Assembly (NCBI RefSeq): GCF_021155765.1
Contig: NC_060113.1
Location: 4,479,001-4,543,000 of the forward strand
Direction of reading: 5' to 3'
DNA: 64,000 nt
Source of the DNA: Diprion similis
Lineage: Eukaryota > Arthropoda > Insecta > Hymenoptera > Diprionidae
This document shows positions 33,887 to 46,644 of this stretch, piece by piece. The position numbers and the translations under genes were made by a program. The notes beneath the pieces are model-generated. The model saw only the letters and a list, made by a program, of their open reading frames with translations. It had not been told where the DNA came from and did not search any database. Position 1 is the first letter of the stretch. Every line of letters begins with the position of its first letter.

Positions 33887-36800
33887 ATGGAAGTAACACG
33901 CGCAAGTGAGTAATTTTCACGTTATTAATGATGAACTGACCTCTTCGGGGTTGGCAGAGTAATCGTATTCACGGTACAAAAATCATTGGCGGTGAATTTT
34001 TACTAGCGTACAATATCGTTTTGCATAACTCGCACGGCGATATCATGGCCGGATTTTAGGTTATAAACTAGGGCACATGTCAAAATAAATAGTATCAACA
34101 AAATAACTTGGGTCGCTTCATGTTTGTTCAAATCACAAATTCATGAATGAAATTTTGCATTTTTCGCGAGTACCGTAACAATGACGGTACGATCATTACT
34201 GCGACACCGTTTAATAGCAGCTATTCCTATTTATATTTTTTTAGGTCAACCTACATGTAACGTGTATAATTTATTAGTGTGTACTGTTATTTTCACTAGA
34301 TTATAACTGCTTAATTCAGGTCCTCGTTCGCCCATTCAGTTTACCAATTAAAGTGTCTCCGTTGAAGTTGTATTATTAAGACTGAATTGATGTATTATAT
34401 GCTCTCTGTCAATGTGAATTTAATCTGAAATACTTGTTAAGAGAATAAGTTACACGTCATTTGTACTTTTATTAGATTTTCAGAATGTTCTCGACGATTT
34501 GGACAGCATTATTGAAAACGCATCCTTCTTAGCTATCGATGGAGAGTTTACAGGATTAAATTCTGGGCCTGACGCCAGTGCCTTTGACACACCTGCTCAG
34601 TACTATGCCAAGCTTAGATCAGGATCGATGGATTTTTTGCTAGTACAATTTGGACTGTCCATTTTTACCTATGACGCAGATAAAAAAAAGTACATTTCAT
34701 TATTTTATTAAGCATTTTGATTATTATTTTTATACTATACATGATTATTATACATTGATAATGATTGCGAGCATTTGAAGGGCTTCGAACTCTGTACTTA
34801 TTACTAATTGTGATATTTTTCTGTCATAGATACCTGCAGCAATCGTACAATTTTTACGTATTCCCAAGACCTTTGAATCGCGCAGCTCCTGACTGTCGAT
34901 TTATGTGCCAGGCATCTTCTATATCGTTTCTTGCTGATCGAGGATTCGATTTCAACAAACTGTTCAATAAGGGTATACCTTATTTGACTAGCGCCGAGGA
35001 AGAGAAACTTTGTAAAAAACTTGAAGAGAGACAAAAAGCTAGGGATGATGCACTTGATTTGATTCCCATCTCAGATGATGACAGGCCACAAATTGAGGAA
35101 ATATGGTAAATTATACTATATATACTATAATTGTAATTATACTCGTTTTGAATTTTTTTCTTTATCTTAATTCATTCCTTCGACTTACAGCACACGAATC
35201 AATGATTTTTACAATTCAGAGGCAGAAGAATTGATAATAGACAGGTGCAATGCATTCATCAGGAGGATTATACATCAGGAAGCAAGAATGCGATGGCCAA
35301 ACAAGCTCAGGCTAGAGGGTAAAACAGATAGTAGTGGACAATGGCTGGTTGTGCAAAAAATGGGAAGTAAAGAAGAGGAAGAAAAAAAAGAGGCAGAACG
35401 GAGAGAGAAGGAACAAAATGACATGAAACAAGCAGTAGGCTTGAGTGCTTTGTTGAGAAAAATTTCTGATTCTGTAAGTTCAAAAAGTATCTACACAAAT
35501 TTGAAATGTTTTCTCATTCCCTATATGTATTTAAAAAACAGCGTTGTGGTAAAAACAGTACATGAAACCTAACTTATTTGACCGTTTGACTTGTTTATAG
35601 GGGAAACTGATCGTTGGTCACAATATGTTACTAGATCTCTGCCACATAGTCCACCAATTTTTCTCAACTCTTCCGGAAAGTTATCACGAATTCAAATCGC
35701 TTGTTCACTGCCTATTTCCAAAGTAAGTAAAAACCTTCATATATGTCAAGTTTGAGATGCGAATATTACACCACGCATTTTGGCTTGCAGGTTGTTGGAC
35801 ACTAAAATAATGTGTCAGTCGCCACAATTTAGAGAAAGCATTCCGTGTTCGGTATTGAACGCTTTACATGAAACTGTGAGCAAATCGCCTTACTGTATAC
35901 CAGAAATGGACGTCGTTCCAGATCGCAGTTACACCTCTCTGGTCGATAGATATCACGAAGCTGGCTATGATGCTTATATAACTGGACTGTGCTTCATTTC
36001 GCTGTCCAATTACCTAGGTAAAATGTACTCAAGCATTTTTTTCACTTCCTATCATACTCTGATCTGTAAACCATTTATTTTTCGAATGGTCCGTGAGATT
36101 GATCATGTTGCTTGAGAAGAATGGTATTATACAGTCACCTTATAGATCCGTTCTCATCTATTTTGTAGGCACTTTGCAGACTCCCGAAGTTTCCATGGTG
36201 CTGCCGGACTCGCCTCTGTTGAATCCATTCATGAACAAGTAAGTATTTCATATATTTAACAATATTTTGGGTACAATTAAAGTCGAGAGTTAAGAATCAA
36301 AGTTTGAACGTGTTGTTGTTGTTTCCTTTTTTTTTACTTTCAGGCTGCTCATAACAAGGTTAAAGGATTTTCCTTATATAGATTTGACTGGAAAAGATCG
36401 TAAGTATTTTTAATCCTAACGTCCTACTTGGATCGTAATTTTATCTCTTCACAATTTTCGTCAAATTTACAGCCAATCCACGGAGAGACCATGTCTTTCA
36501 CATTACTTTTCCAAAAGAATGGAAACTCAGCGATATCTCTCAGCTGTTTAGCCCTTTCGGTGAGTAGAGTTTTAAATCTATATCATATTTATTTTCGAAA
36601 ACGATGGTATATTAAATTTTGGAATTGCCGTGTTGGCCCGAATATAAGTCGTGGTTTTTAGTAAGCGACTTTACTCTCAAAAACCATACTCGACTTATAT
36701 TCGGGACCTTTTAGGGGATTTGTTTTATCAACTGGAAATTTCTTTATCGACCGATAATTGTAATACTCTCACAGTGCAATATTCGCGCACTGCGCATGCG

Positions 36801-37963
36801 CACCTAGTCTCGAAAATCGAAAATTCGAAGTTCAATTTTTTTTAAATCATCAGTCTGAAGTTGGAATAAACAAATTGTTTGTTAGAAGTGTCGTGCGTGC
36901 AATAATTGAAAAAATAAACGTTCGGAGTGCAAATAGAGTGGAGTGTAGGCATTCACAGACATAAGAAGTGAACAAAAACATTCGTTACAGTTATGATGCG
37001 AATTTTAAAGTAATAGTTACCCGGGAAGCCAAAAACATCAACAATTGGCGAGCTCCGTTAAGATACGGTATACCAGAGGCAAATGTACGTGATTGGCGTA
37101 AAATGAAGCAAAAGTTACAGTATTCTGAAATTCGACTTATATTCGGATCTAAAAAAATTCCTGAATCAAAGGTCAAAAATTGGTACCTCGACTTATATTC
37201 GGGACTTTTTAGGGGATTTGCATTATCAACTGGAAATTTAGTTATCGACCGATAATTCTAATTTTCTCGGAATGCAATATTCGTGCACTGCGCATGCGCG
37301 CCTAATCTTGAAATTCGAAAGTTCGAACTTCAATTTTTTCGAAGCATCGGTCTGAAGTTGGAACAAAAAAATTAGATGTTTCGTGCGTGCAATAATTGAA
37401 AAAATAAACGTTCGAAGTGCAAATAGAGTGGAGAGTAGGCGTTCACAGATAAATAAAGTGAACTAAAACGTTCGTCATAGTTTTGATGCGAATTTTAAAC
37501 TAATAGTTGCGCGGTTAGCCGAAAACACCATAACAATTGTCGAGCTGCGTTAAAATGCGGTATATCAGAGAAAAATGTACGCGTTTGGCATAAAATGACG
37601 CAAAAGCTACAGTATTCTGATATTCTATTTATATTCGAATCTTCAAAAAAGTCCCGAATCGAAGGTAAAAAATTGAGAGTCGACTTATATTCGGACCAAC
37701 ACGGTGATTGCTTTCATTAAAGGTTAATTCACGAAATTTGAATGATTTCAGGTGGCATCTATGTGTCTTGGTTGACAGACACGACGGCCTACGTTGGTTT
37801 AAATCGGCGAGATCAGTCCAGCGCGGTGAACAAGCACAATTTCACGAATCAAAATATACGGCTTCAAAAATACGCGGAACATCAGGCTTCGATTGAAGCT
37901 CCTAAAAACCATAGCCCAGCCCACCAAGGAGACCGAAAACGGAAGCTCTCGTCGTCTGAGTGA
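33887..37963 (+). CDS. Parn: Poly(A)-specific ribonuclease PARN
   Basis: Ten exons: 33887-33905, 34476-34689, 34830-35105, 35191-35473, 35601-35722, 35791-36017, 36169-36238, 36344-36399, 36473-36559, 37752-37963; 1566 nt, 521 aa, phases consistent. PARN is a cap-stimulated 3' exonuclease that deadenylates mRNA and trims snoRNAs, telomerase RNA and other non-coding RNAs. DEDD catalytic residues are present: D28 and E30 in AIDGEFTG (same numbers as human), D276 in GHNMLLDL (human D292), H360 and D365 in [12 protein letters not shown] (human H377, D382). An R3H-like segment lies about 185-230, an acidic/lysine helical insert ([18 protein letters not shown]) follows, and an RRM lies about 410-480. 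The first exon codes only MEVTRA plus one base. The C terminus is shorter than human (639 aa) and ends RKRKLSSSE. The last intron hosts a pogo-like element. Confidence 0.95.
36628..37704 (+). mobile_element. Pogo-like element, tandem dimer with Brinker-type HTH
   Basis: Lies in the last PARN intron. Ends are matching inverted repeats: CCGTGTTGGCCCGAATATAA at left, and on the other strand CCGTGTTGGTCCGAATATAA at right, continuing GTCG. Inside are two head-to-tail copies of a unit of about 495 bp (starts near 36690 and 37188), each beginning TCGACTTATATTCGGGAC and sharing long blocks such as CAATATTCG[C/T]GCACTGCGCATGCGC and GTGCGTGCAATAATTGAAAA. Copy 1 contains an open frame (36968-37255) with [11 protein letters not shown]...[18 protein letters not shown], resembling the Brinker/pogo N-terminal DNA-binding domain. 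Copy 2 has the same segment with frame damage. The DDE catalytic part is absent, so it is non-autonomous. The target-site duplication is not clear. Confidence 0.75.
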
Positions 37964-39378
37964 GTAACTAATTGTGAAAAAAAAAAAAAAAAACAAGCTG
38001 CAATGCGTTAATTTTTGATGCCAGTTTGATGAGCTTCCTGCTCGTAGTTTTCTATATGAATTTTTTTACACATTTCACATGGTAGCGAATACTTCGCCAT
38101 TTTAAAGGCGTTATTCTTCTTACTATGGATTACATGGCCAGCAAATTGTCTTTCAAGTATAATTACGACAATAAAAGGGTACAAATCGCAACAGCAATCA
38201 CATACTATTAGACAAATTTACGTGTTGAAAAACATTTGTGTTACATTGATACTTGAAACATAATAATTTGATGAAAAGAACATGGATTGTTACATATTGT
38301 AGCATTTTTTTCTTATTAGATTTTCATAAATGCCAGGCAATGATGATGAGAGAAAAAAATTTTCCTTGATCAGGAAAATTAGAAGCGATTCCTAGATTTT
38401 TCAATTGTTTCCTTTTTTACTTTTATGCGATTTTGCTTATTTCTTGTATTATCGTCATTTCGTGATTCGCACGTACAGGGAACACCTGGAAAACTAAGGG
38501 AATTTCGAAATTATAGTGAAATTTTGATTCTGTTGAAAAAATAAACTCTGTCTTGTACAAGGTATTATCGTTCCTAAGAGAAAAAAAAAGTTACACTTGA
38601 AATTTTGTTTCGTTGCACCACTTCATACATTCTATGTACATATTACTTAATACCAAACCTTCATTCGTTTTCTTCTAACGGAAAATTGCAGGCTTTTATT
38701 TGCAAATTAATAGTCAGTTACGAGATAATATTGAAGATATTAGTATTAATGTGTAAAAAAATTGTCATTAATCAGCGGCATACATCTAGAAAGTTTACTG
38801 GAAAAATGCTATTTTCAGTCTGAATTTAGCGTTAGGTTTCTTCTTTATATTCAATTTTTTTTCTTCTCAAATTCTCGTACACGGAGTGTTTGTTCGTGAA
38901 GTAAATTGATTTCTGTACACATGAAACATTTTTGCGGATGTTTTTCAAATCTCAAGTCATTACTAGCTATACTGCACTTACTCAAATTTCCGACCCGCTC
39001 TGTGCGCTTGCATGGTATTTACGAAAGTGCACTGTAATATAACTCTTGTTTTGTCAGTTTGAGTATACACAATTTACGCAACGATGGAATTTCTCACCCT
39101 CCCAAGTACGCTGGCAATGTAGGTGTATGTATTAGCATTCAAACTCGCATACGAGTATCGGTGGGATTCGTGTAACGTTAAATTGTTGGTACACATAGGT
39201 ATAGTTGAGGAGGCGCGCAGCTGCCGCGCGCGAAAACACATAGACCAAATACAGAATCGAATAAACATGACAGCCTATAGTCGAGGCTGCAGTTCAGCAG
39301 TGAAACTTGGTTTGCCTACGTACCACACCTACCTCTGTGGCGTGTGTGTGTGTGTGTGTGCGTGTCGGGGTGTAAGTA
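37964..39378 (+). other. PARN 3' UTR and downstream sequence
   Basis: Starts with a long A run at about 37976-37993; candidate AATAAA at 38540-38545. The remainder is AT-rich without recognisable genes, ending in a (TG)n run at 39341-39360. Confidence 0.5.
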
Positions 39379-39901
39379 CACTTGGCCGCACTGATTCTGA
39401 GACGGTTACGTTGGCAATGCAAAATCATCCCGCAGCGCCACCTTTGGCTCAATCTTTGTAAACATAACTTAACTCACGATCGTCGAAGCTAATCTAAAAA
39501 TACAAAACTCGACGGTTACGAGTATGGAGGGTAGAAGTGAGGAGAAGTATCTCATATGGGGTTTGAACCGGAAATATTTTCGCTAAAAAGCAGGAAATGG
39601 TGGTTCAACAAGTTGCCACAGTGGCGCTCGCAAGCAATAAGGGAAACAATCTGGTTCAATCTGATTGGCGCTTTATGAAACTTTTACTGTAGCAACGCCA
39701 TCAGAATTTTCCACTACTTTCACTTTTTTTATTCTGCCTTTACACCCTCCATATTCATTGGTTATGTTATGTTTACAAAGATGCAGCCTGTTTCGCGGTC
39801 GGCCGACGGTGGCGCTACGGGCTGTTTCTGTATATTTGGCATTGCCAACGTGACAGACTCGTAGAAAAAATTAACTACCTCATAATCACTGCGGCCAAGT
39901 G
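39379..39901. mobile_element. TIR element with TA target duplication, 523 bp
   Basis: Left end TA|CACTTGGCCGCACTGATT, right end on the other strand TA|CACTTGGCCGCAGTGATT. A second inverted block lies further in: ACGTTGGCAATGC, AGCGCCACC and ATCTTTGTAAACATAAC near 39410-39475 have their complements at 39760-39855. TA flanks and lack of coding point to a Tc1/mariner-type MITE. Confidence 0.75.
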
Positions 39902-40947
39902 TACATATTCCGCGTGCGAAACTGAAGCTAGCAATCTATTTCTGCGGAGGACGGGCTACTCAAAGAACCCCGGTTAACGTCAAGTGGTAGGATAAGTTAT
40001 ATGGCATCCCGGTAATTTGCATAGAACTTTGTTTCGCTCTAACGTTTGATTCATCGCAGTTGTATTATTTTCTCGGTATCATCTTGCCGACTTCTCGCGC
40101 CCTTCTTGCAGAATTTACGCTTCGAAAATCCCCGTAAACAAACCCAAATCTACAATCGTCAATTTCTTTTGAAAACTGTTTTTTCCAAATGAATCAATGT
40201 CAAAATTTGTTGTTCTTTTTCCAGCTCTCAAGTATGCCTGTAGCTTTATTTGGTCACATAATTATGTAGAAATTGAAAAAAAATTTAAACGTGGAGCGAT
40301 AATAATAAGATGCGACGTCTTCTTATTAGATTTATAAGGCTTATTATCTCGGTTCGATTTTCTCAAACTACTGATCACCGCTCGTACAAGCGAGTAAGTG
40401 CAGTTTATTAATAATCGTTACAATTCTTATGCCACTCGCGTGTGGCAATATTTTCTTGACGCCTGTCTGAATTACTTGATCTGTCGGCACCTGGAGCAAA
40501 TTCAAACCTCTTTTTATAGTAACGGATTTGAGTTGCGTTCGATACTTTTCATTCGTAAAAATTGTACAAAAATATTACTGCAATTGGTTCCTGGTACATA
40601 TATAAGAATTTCAAAAAATGAGTCATCGACTTTGACGTATCAAGCTCAAGCATGATATTTCGTTAACGTTTCGTTAACACTTTTTTTTTTAAATATTATT
40701 TTCACCACTTTGATCCTTTTTGCACCCCGGGTCAAGAATTTTTTTTAAGGATAATCGATCTTCATTATATGCCTACATATACAAACTCATTTTCGATCCG
40801 ATTTGATCCTTCGTTCAGATACTTTCCTCCGATCTGGAGTAAAACGGATGTTAAAAATGATGACGCATACCGAGCATGGCAATATTCAGATTGCAGAGAT
40901 GCGAAGGTATGATTTCTGCCCGTCGTTGTCTCGGGCGCTTTTGTATG

Positions 40948-40985
<38 letters not shown>

Positions 40986-42164
40986 CATATACGTATAGAG
41001 GCGCACTCCACTTATCGCAATTTTTTCCTTATTAAACCAATTAATACACCGACATCGCGACGCAGCAAGACTTGTATATTATATCTCAATATACATATAT
41101 GTATACCTGCCCTTAGGCGGTTCTGTTTTCCGCTGTATCCCCCTTTTCCTATCCTTTATTCAACCTATCGATCCGACGCTGACTTTGATTACAAGGGAGC
41201 TGACACGCCGATCAGTCAGCTTTGACAAATCAGAGAAAATAAAAGTGGCAAATCCGGACACGTTCGTTCGGTATAATCATCGCAGTTTTTTTTTCATCTA
41301 ATCATCTACGAGAAGACGACGATGAGGGGGGGGGGGGGGTGGGATGGATGATCAAGGAAGCATAATAATCACTGTCACGTTGCTTGTGAAGATAGACCGT
41401 ATTATAAATCTTTTTAAATCAATCGATCGTTTATCAATTAACTTAACAATATTATCGCGCGTAAAAAGTATATCATACCAAGTGGTATATACCTGTATTG
41501 TAATTCCTTAACAGCGCGTGTCTATAAACAATCTTCCGGAATGATAATCTCGAAGTCAAATCTCCCGGAACAAATCCCCAGAGGCCAAAAGATACACGAC
41601 GTCGAAGAAAAGTATAGGTGATACACACACACACACACGCGTGTATGCGTGATACATATATATATATATATACATACATATGCTGCATTGCACCGCGTGC
41701 ATAGCAGACTGCACAGTGCACATCGCGTTGCACTGCAGGTATTAATGAGCCGCCTACGCTCGCTACCAATTACTATGCTTGTAACTCGTAACTCCTTCGA
41801 CTGGTAACTGTAACTGCTAATCTCTCTCATTGTTTTCCATATACACGCGGCGTTTTTTATATAACGGACTAATCCCTCAGCCCTTAAGGCGGTCTTATTC
41901 TTATATACGAATCGAATAAAACAAATATGCAAATTGTGTTTTACAGCGGGTGTAACAATCTGTTTTATTTTTCTTCATTGCTCTTCTTGTTGATTTTCTT
42001 TTCTTTTCTTTTCTTTCAATCTTTTCTCGACGGCATGTTTCCCGATGGAGAATGCAAAGCAGTCCTGTAGTCGGTGCGGAATATATATATACGTACGTAC
42101 GTACGTACCTACCTACCTCGGTGTCTATTAAATATATATAACTATATACGTCTGTGTACCTCAC
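39902..42164. other. Intergenic or intronic, microsatellite-rich
   Basis: Contains (TA)n/(CATATA)n runs at about 40945-40995 and 41656-41680, a (CA)n run at about 41622-41638, a 14-G tract at 41326-41339 and an ACGT/ACCT tetranucleotide run at about 42090-42117. Open frames here run through the microsatellites and are not convincing genes. It may be an intron of the minus-strand exon at 42165-42251. Confidence 0.4.
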
Positions 42165-42251
42165 CTGTAGCTTGAAACGAAAAATACGAAGCGTGTAGAA
42201 CTCATTACCGGCCTCCGTAGTACCGGAGGGCGTAGTCTCCATCGTCTCCAT
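42165..42251 (-). CDS. Possible minus-strand first coding exon, unidentified
   Basis: A minus-strand ATG at 42251 sits in an excellent Kozak context (GCCGGCACCATGG), opens a GC-richer 29-codon frame METMETTPSGTTEAG...FRFKLQ and stops at a good donor (CTACAG|GTGAGG, exon end 42165), phase 0. I see no signal peptide and recognise no family. No convincing downstream minus-strand exon lies between here and PARN, so any partner exon would be far away, or the match is chance. Not to be used as a gene call without transcript support. Confidence 0.3.
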
Positions 42252-42699
42252 GGTGCCGGCGGAGCTCCCAGAGCAGATATGAAACAGATGCTGTACATGA
42301 TAGAAACGGGAGGAAACTAGGGAACGCGTATTATGTATGGAAATCGCGGAGCCTTGCTAGTTCGCATCCTCATATGCCACGCATCTTACATCTTGCATCT
42401 TGCATGTTTTTGCCGCGAAGACGCCTCTCGGATATTCTACGCATTGCCTCCAGCTCGGCTCTTTTATATTCACACAGCGCATCTACTTCTCGTCTAATCT
42501 TATCTTTTTAGATCTTAGCGTTGTTACGCTTGCGCGATTATCGCCGTAATGCTCTTTACCTTCCTGAAGATGATTCGTTTGCTGTTGTTTGGTGTTAGAC
42601 CAATGTTGTGGTTTTGAATGTAATTAGAAAATTCACAAAAGCTTTACAATTTCTCTGATATATAAGTGCGCGATTCGGGGTGAATTGACTTTTTTCAAA

Positions 42700-43410
42700 T
42701 TGTTTAGTTTTTTGAAATCAAGTTTTCAAGATTAGGTAATTGTCTGTGTTTTCTTCTTCGTGAATTTGAGTGATCAATTTTTTTTTTGGGCGACGATATC
42801 TCGGGAACGAATTATCGCATTTTAATTACAATTGATTAGATTTTTGCTTTCATCGGTTCGGTACTTGTTTTATTACTTAAATAATAAAAAATTCAAAAGG
42901 ATAAAATAAAAATGATGATAGATTGAGAATGGATGAATTGATTCAGATGAAAATTTGTACAGACAAGTTTTTGGATCGCTGATCACGAATCTAAAATAAG
43001 ATTATGCTGAAAAAATCTAAAAATATTCGAATTTTTACGAATATTGATAGCCGGTGGTTTGTTGTGAGGCTGATTACGGATCCGAGATTAGGTTTACAAA
43101 ATCCAAAATAACGAATCCAAAACACGATGGGAGAAAAAAATTTAAAAATATTCGGACTTTGGTAGAAATTAGTAGATGAAAAGTTTTTGGATCACCGATA
43201 ACGAATCCGAGATCACACTTCCAAAATTTGTAACGCCGGATCCATTACCTACAGTGGTTCAAAATCTAAAAAATCGTCATATTTTCATGTAATATGTTAG
43301 CCAAAAGCTTTTCAATCGTTAACCACGAGTCTGAATCTCTAGTTCGAAATTCGAATTGAATATTAATATTTTTTTCTGTGAACTTGAACCTGCAGTGTAA
43401 AAACGGGAAG
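42700..43410 (-). repeat. Interspersed repeat, copy A
   Basis: On the minus strand this begins TACACTGCAGGTTCAAGTTC and shares with copies B (about 45300-45770) and C (about 52915-53390) the blocks TTACATGAAAATATGA, TTTTTTAGATTTTGAACCACTGTA and ATCGGTTCGGTA. It also has an internal expansion, about 110 bp periodic, of GGATC...ACGAATCCGAGAT-like segments (near 42975, 43080, 43190 and 43310). No coding frame. Family unknown. Confidence 0.65.
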
Positions 43411-45299
43411 TTCGAGGGCTGGCTGATGCACGATCAGCCGAAAGCCGTTTACTTTCTTCAATCAATCAGATAACTACGAGGATTTTTTTATTAATTCTCT
43501 TTAAACATCCTGTTGCGTAATTCATTCTACTGGGTTTCAAAACAGTACTGTGTTATTATACCCTGCGCATTACGCAAACGATCCTTGTTCTTCGAATACT
43601 GTTTTCCTCTTACACGAGCACATGCGTTCAGGATTGCGAGCTAGCAGACGATGAGAGACTGGCAAAGGCGGTAAGCAAGTAGTAAATAGTCGGATGCCAG
43701 AGTCGCTGCAACCCGACAGACAAGCGAGCAAGGGAAGTCCGAACCCTCAGTTTTTCGTTTCGAAAAATTAGTTACCCCGGGACGTAATTTATAATCGTAA
43801 AGTAGAGATAGCCAGGTGTATAGGTACCCACGCGTACCTACACGTGGATGCGATCGGCGTATGGCGAGTACCTACACCATGGTATTGGTAATATGTAAAT
43901 CGTTTTTCACCTCCCCGCAGCATCTCAACGCGTTGCTGCTGCATTTATACGCCGGCGGTGAGTTGCGATCTCGAATTTCTTGTTCTCCGCAATACTATCC
44001 CATATGCCTATAGGCGTTTCACCGTGCACACTCCACGTTGCACTTTCCGTATGCATGCATCCTTGCATCCTTGCATGCACGCACGGCCCAGGATATTTGC
44101 CGTGGTTACTTATACACTAATATCCGCAATCTAAATCTACTTGGCATCGCTTCGTTATATACAATACATATTGCACTTTATACATATATATATATATATA
44201 TATGTATGTACATAAATGTGGAATACGCGAAAGGATAGTAAAGCTGTGTAAATACATGTATGTAGGTACATGTAAAGGAGTTGTAATTTTTCTTTTCTAC
44301 GTTTATTATCGCCTATTCTTACGATTTTTTCATATCATTTTCTCGCATTAGTGTAGCTCTAGGGTGCAACGGTAGATGTTTTATTATTTTTTTTTTTTTT
44401 GTCCTCTTATTCACGTAGTCAAATCTTGTTCCGATTCGTTAGACGAGGAAAGTTGTCGATCAGTGGTCTTTGAGTTATTATTATATAGGGTCGTAGTTTG
44501 AGTTTGAAATTTTTTAGATAACTCGCAGCTAATTTATTAGTGTGGTAAGTGAATTTTTATCTACGCGGTGATCGTGATGCGAATAAAAAAGAAATTGAAT
44601 GGCATCTATACTGGAGGAAAAAAAATTAGGGTGATATATTAAAGTACGAACGGCTGGGAAAATGACTGAATTTTTTATATTTATGTCTCGACAAGAAATT
44701 ATTCAATTCGATTGGGATTCGTTTTTTTTTTTTTCTTTCGAAAGTATGCAGATCGAGGTTTGTTTATTCTACATTTTAATTAGAATTTATTTAAGGGAAA
44801 TATTGTATGGTTAAACATTTCATTCGGTGGCTTGTTTTGCGGTACCTGTGATATCGCAAAAATGGTTCAAACGATTTATTTCAAATTTGGGGATTCGAGA
44901 CAGAATTTTTGGGTAGTTTATCCTCTTCGTCACGATTCAGTTTTTTTTTTCTTCAAACAACATGACTATTTGACTATTTGAATCGTTTTTCTTATTCAAG
45001 TATGGAAAATGATAAATAAAAATAAGTGAGACTGTGAAAGATAGAATAAACTGTTCAAGAACACTGTTTCCGAATTCGAAGTACGTAAATGGATTTGAGT
45101 CGTTTTTAAGATATAATCTGATACAAGTTTTTTGTTCAGAATAACTGTAAGGAATTGCTGGCTTCTTTGATCTGAAACCTCGAATTCCTGATGACGTGAC
45201 AAAGCTTTTCTCATTTTCTTTCCCCGCTCTTCATTTAATTCTATTGTGCCAAAGCCTGTGTAGAATAGAAAAAAAAGGAAAAAAAAAACCAGCGGATTC

Positions 45300-45770
45300 A
45301 CACTGCAGGTTCAAATTTTACTGAGAAAAAATGATATCCAATTTGAATTTGAAACTACAAATCAGATTCGTGATTGACGATTTAAAAGCTCTTAGGTATA
45401 ATATTACATGAAAATATGACCATTTTTTAGATTTTGAACCACTGTAATGGATCCACTACGAAAAATTTTGGAAGTCTTATCTTTTGGAATATTTTTATTC
45501 AAATAATTCGCAAAATACCGAACCGATCAAAGTCAAAATCTAATCAGTTCCAAGTTCGGAAAAGCCGTGTCGATTGAGACTAAAATCATTAAAATCCAGT
45601 AACTTGTTCTCGAAATATAATCGCTTAAAAAAATTGATCACACACATATATACAGTGAAAACTCGACTCCTCATTTTCGGATTAATTACAACGACTTCCT
45701 TTTTTCTTTGCAAACAAAGAAACTGGAATTTAAAACCAAACAAGAAAAAAAAAAAAAAAAAAATTCCCGA
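45300..45770 (+). repeat. Interspersed repeat, copy B
   Basis: Begins CACTGCAGGTTCAAATTTTA and matches copy A (reverse strand) through ATTACATGAAAATATGAC, TTTTTTAGATTTTGAACCAC and GGATCCACTACGAAAAATTT. It is also co-linear with copy C out to the GAAAACTC...TTTGCAAACAAAGAAACTGG segment. Non-coding. Confidence 0.65.
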
Positions 45771-46644
45771 GTAGTTTCCCCAACTCTTGAGTTTGAACTC
45801 TAACGAATGCACGATATTATATACCGTAAACCGACAGGGAATGGGCAACGGCGTGTAATCCGTAAGTTTCTACATATTCTCGAAGGGTACTGCAGTTGTT
45901 CGGTTTCTTGAATTATTAACTCCGATATTATTCCTTGTCCTATAGCTGTTGAGATTTATTCGGAGCACGGGTTGACGGTTTCCTAGATGTTTCATCGGTC
46001 CGCGGTGCCCTTATGAATATGCAAAATATGATACAAGCGTCGCTATATATACATACACACACCCATACATACATATATGCACCTCATATGTTTTTTCATG
46101 TACATATATGCATATGTATACGTATGTTGAGGAGGTACTCGCAGCCTGCAACTCGGAAATATAGTTAATATGAGTAATCGTTACATGAAGGTCCGCGCAC
46201 TTCGGTAGGAAATTCAATTTTAACTTTGGTGAAAAATGCTCGACACGCTTAAGCAGAGCCATTAGCCTTGCAACTCCTTTGAATATATTTCAAACGGCTT
46301 AAAGATCACCCAGACTGATCCGTTGCGCTACGATATATTACAGTCACGAGGTTTCACCCTTTTCGAATCCTCGGTTACCTATAATAACATCTCATTAATG
46401 TATGCAGATATTTATCGAATACATTTTTTACACCGAGTGGCTTTTATGCAATTTTGAAAGGAAATGATTTTTGTTTTTTGTTGTTTTTCCATTTTTCAAA
46501 TTCGGAATATATGAATGTGATAAATTCATTGAAAATGGGTTTTCTGGATAAAACGACGGTGCAACCATGATTTGAAATGTTGTAAAAAATACATATTCAG
46601 ACGTATTAATTCTTTGCTAAATTCATCTATCTTCAATTTTCTTC

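Larger units (their letters stand above)
42252..46644. other. Repeat-bearing region upstream of the tail-anchored protein gene
   Basis: Holds repeat copies A and B, long T runs, a (TA)n run at about 44185-44204 and many short frames of no visible quality. Near 43640-43960 GC content rises and there is a possible small exon (acceptor ccccgcag before 43921, donor GTGAGT at 43958). This could be leader or first coding sequence of the gene whose large exon starts at about 46683, but I cannot prove the join. Confidence 0.35.

Noticed and set aside
41522-41932. 136-codon minus-strand frame
   Set aside because: Runs through CA and TA microsatellites, producing ICIYIYICI and CVCVC strings; a non-coding artefact.
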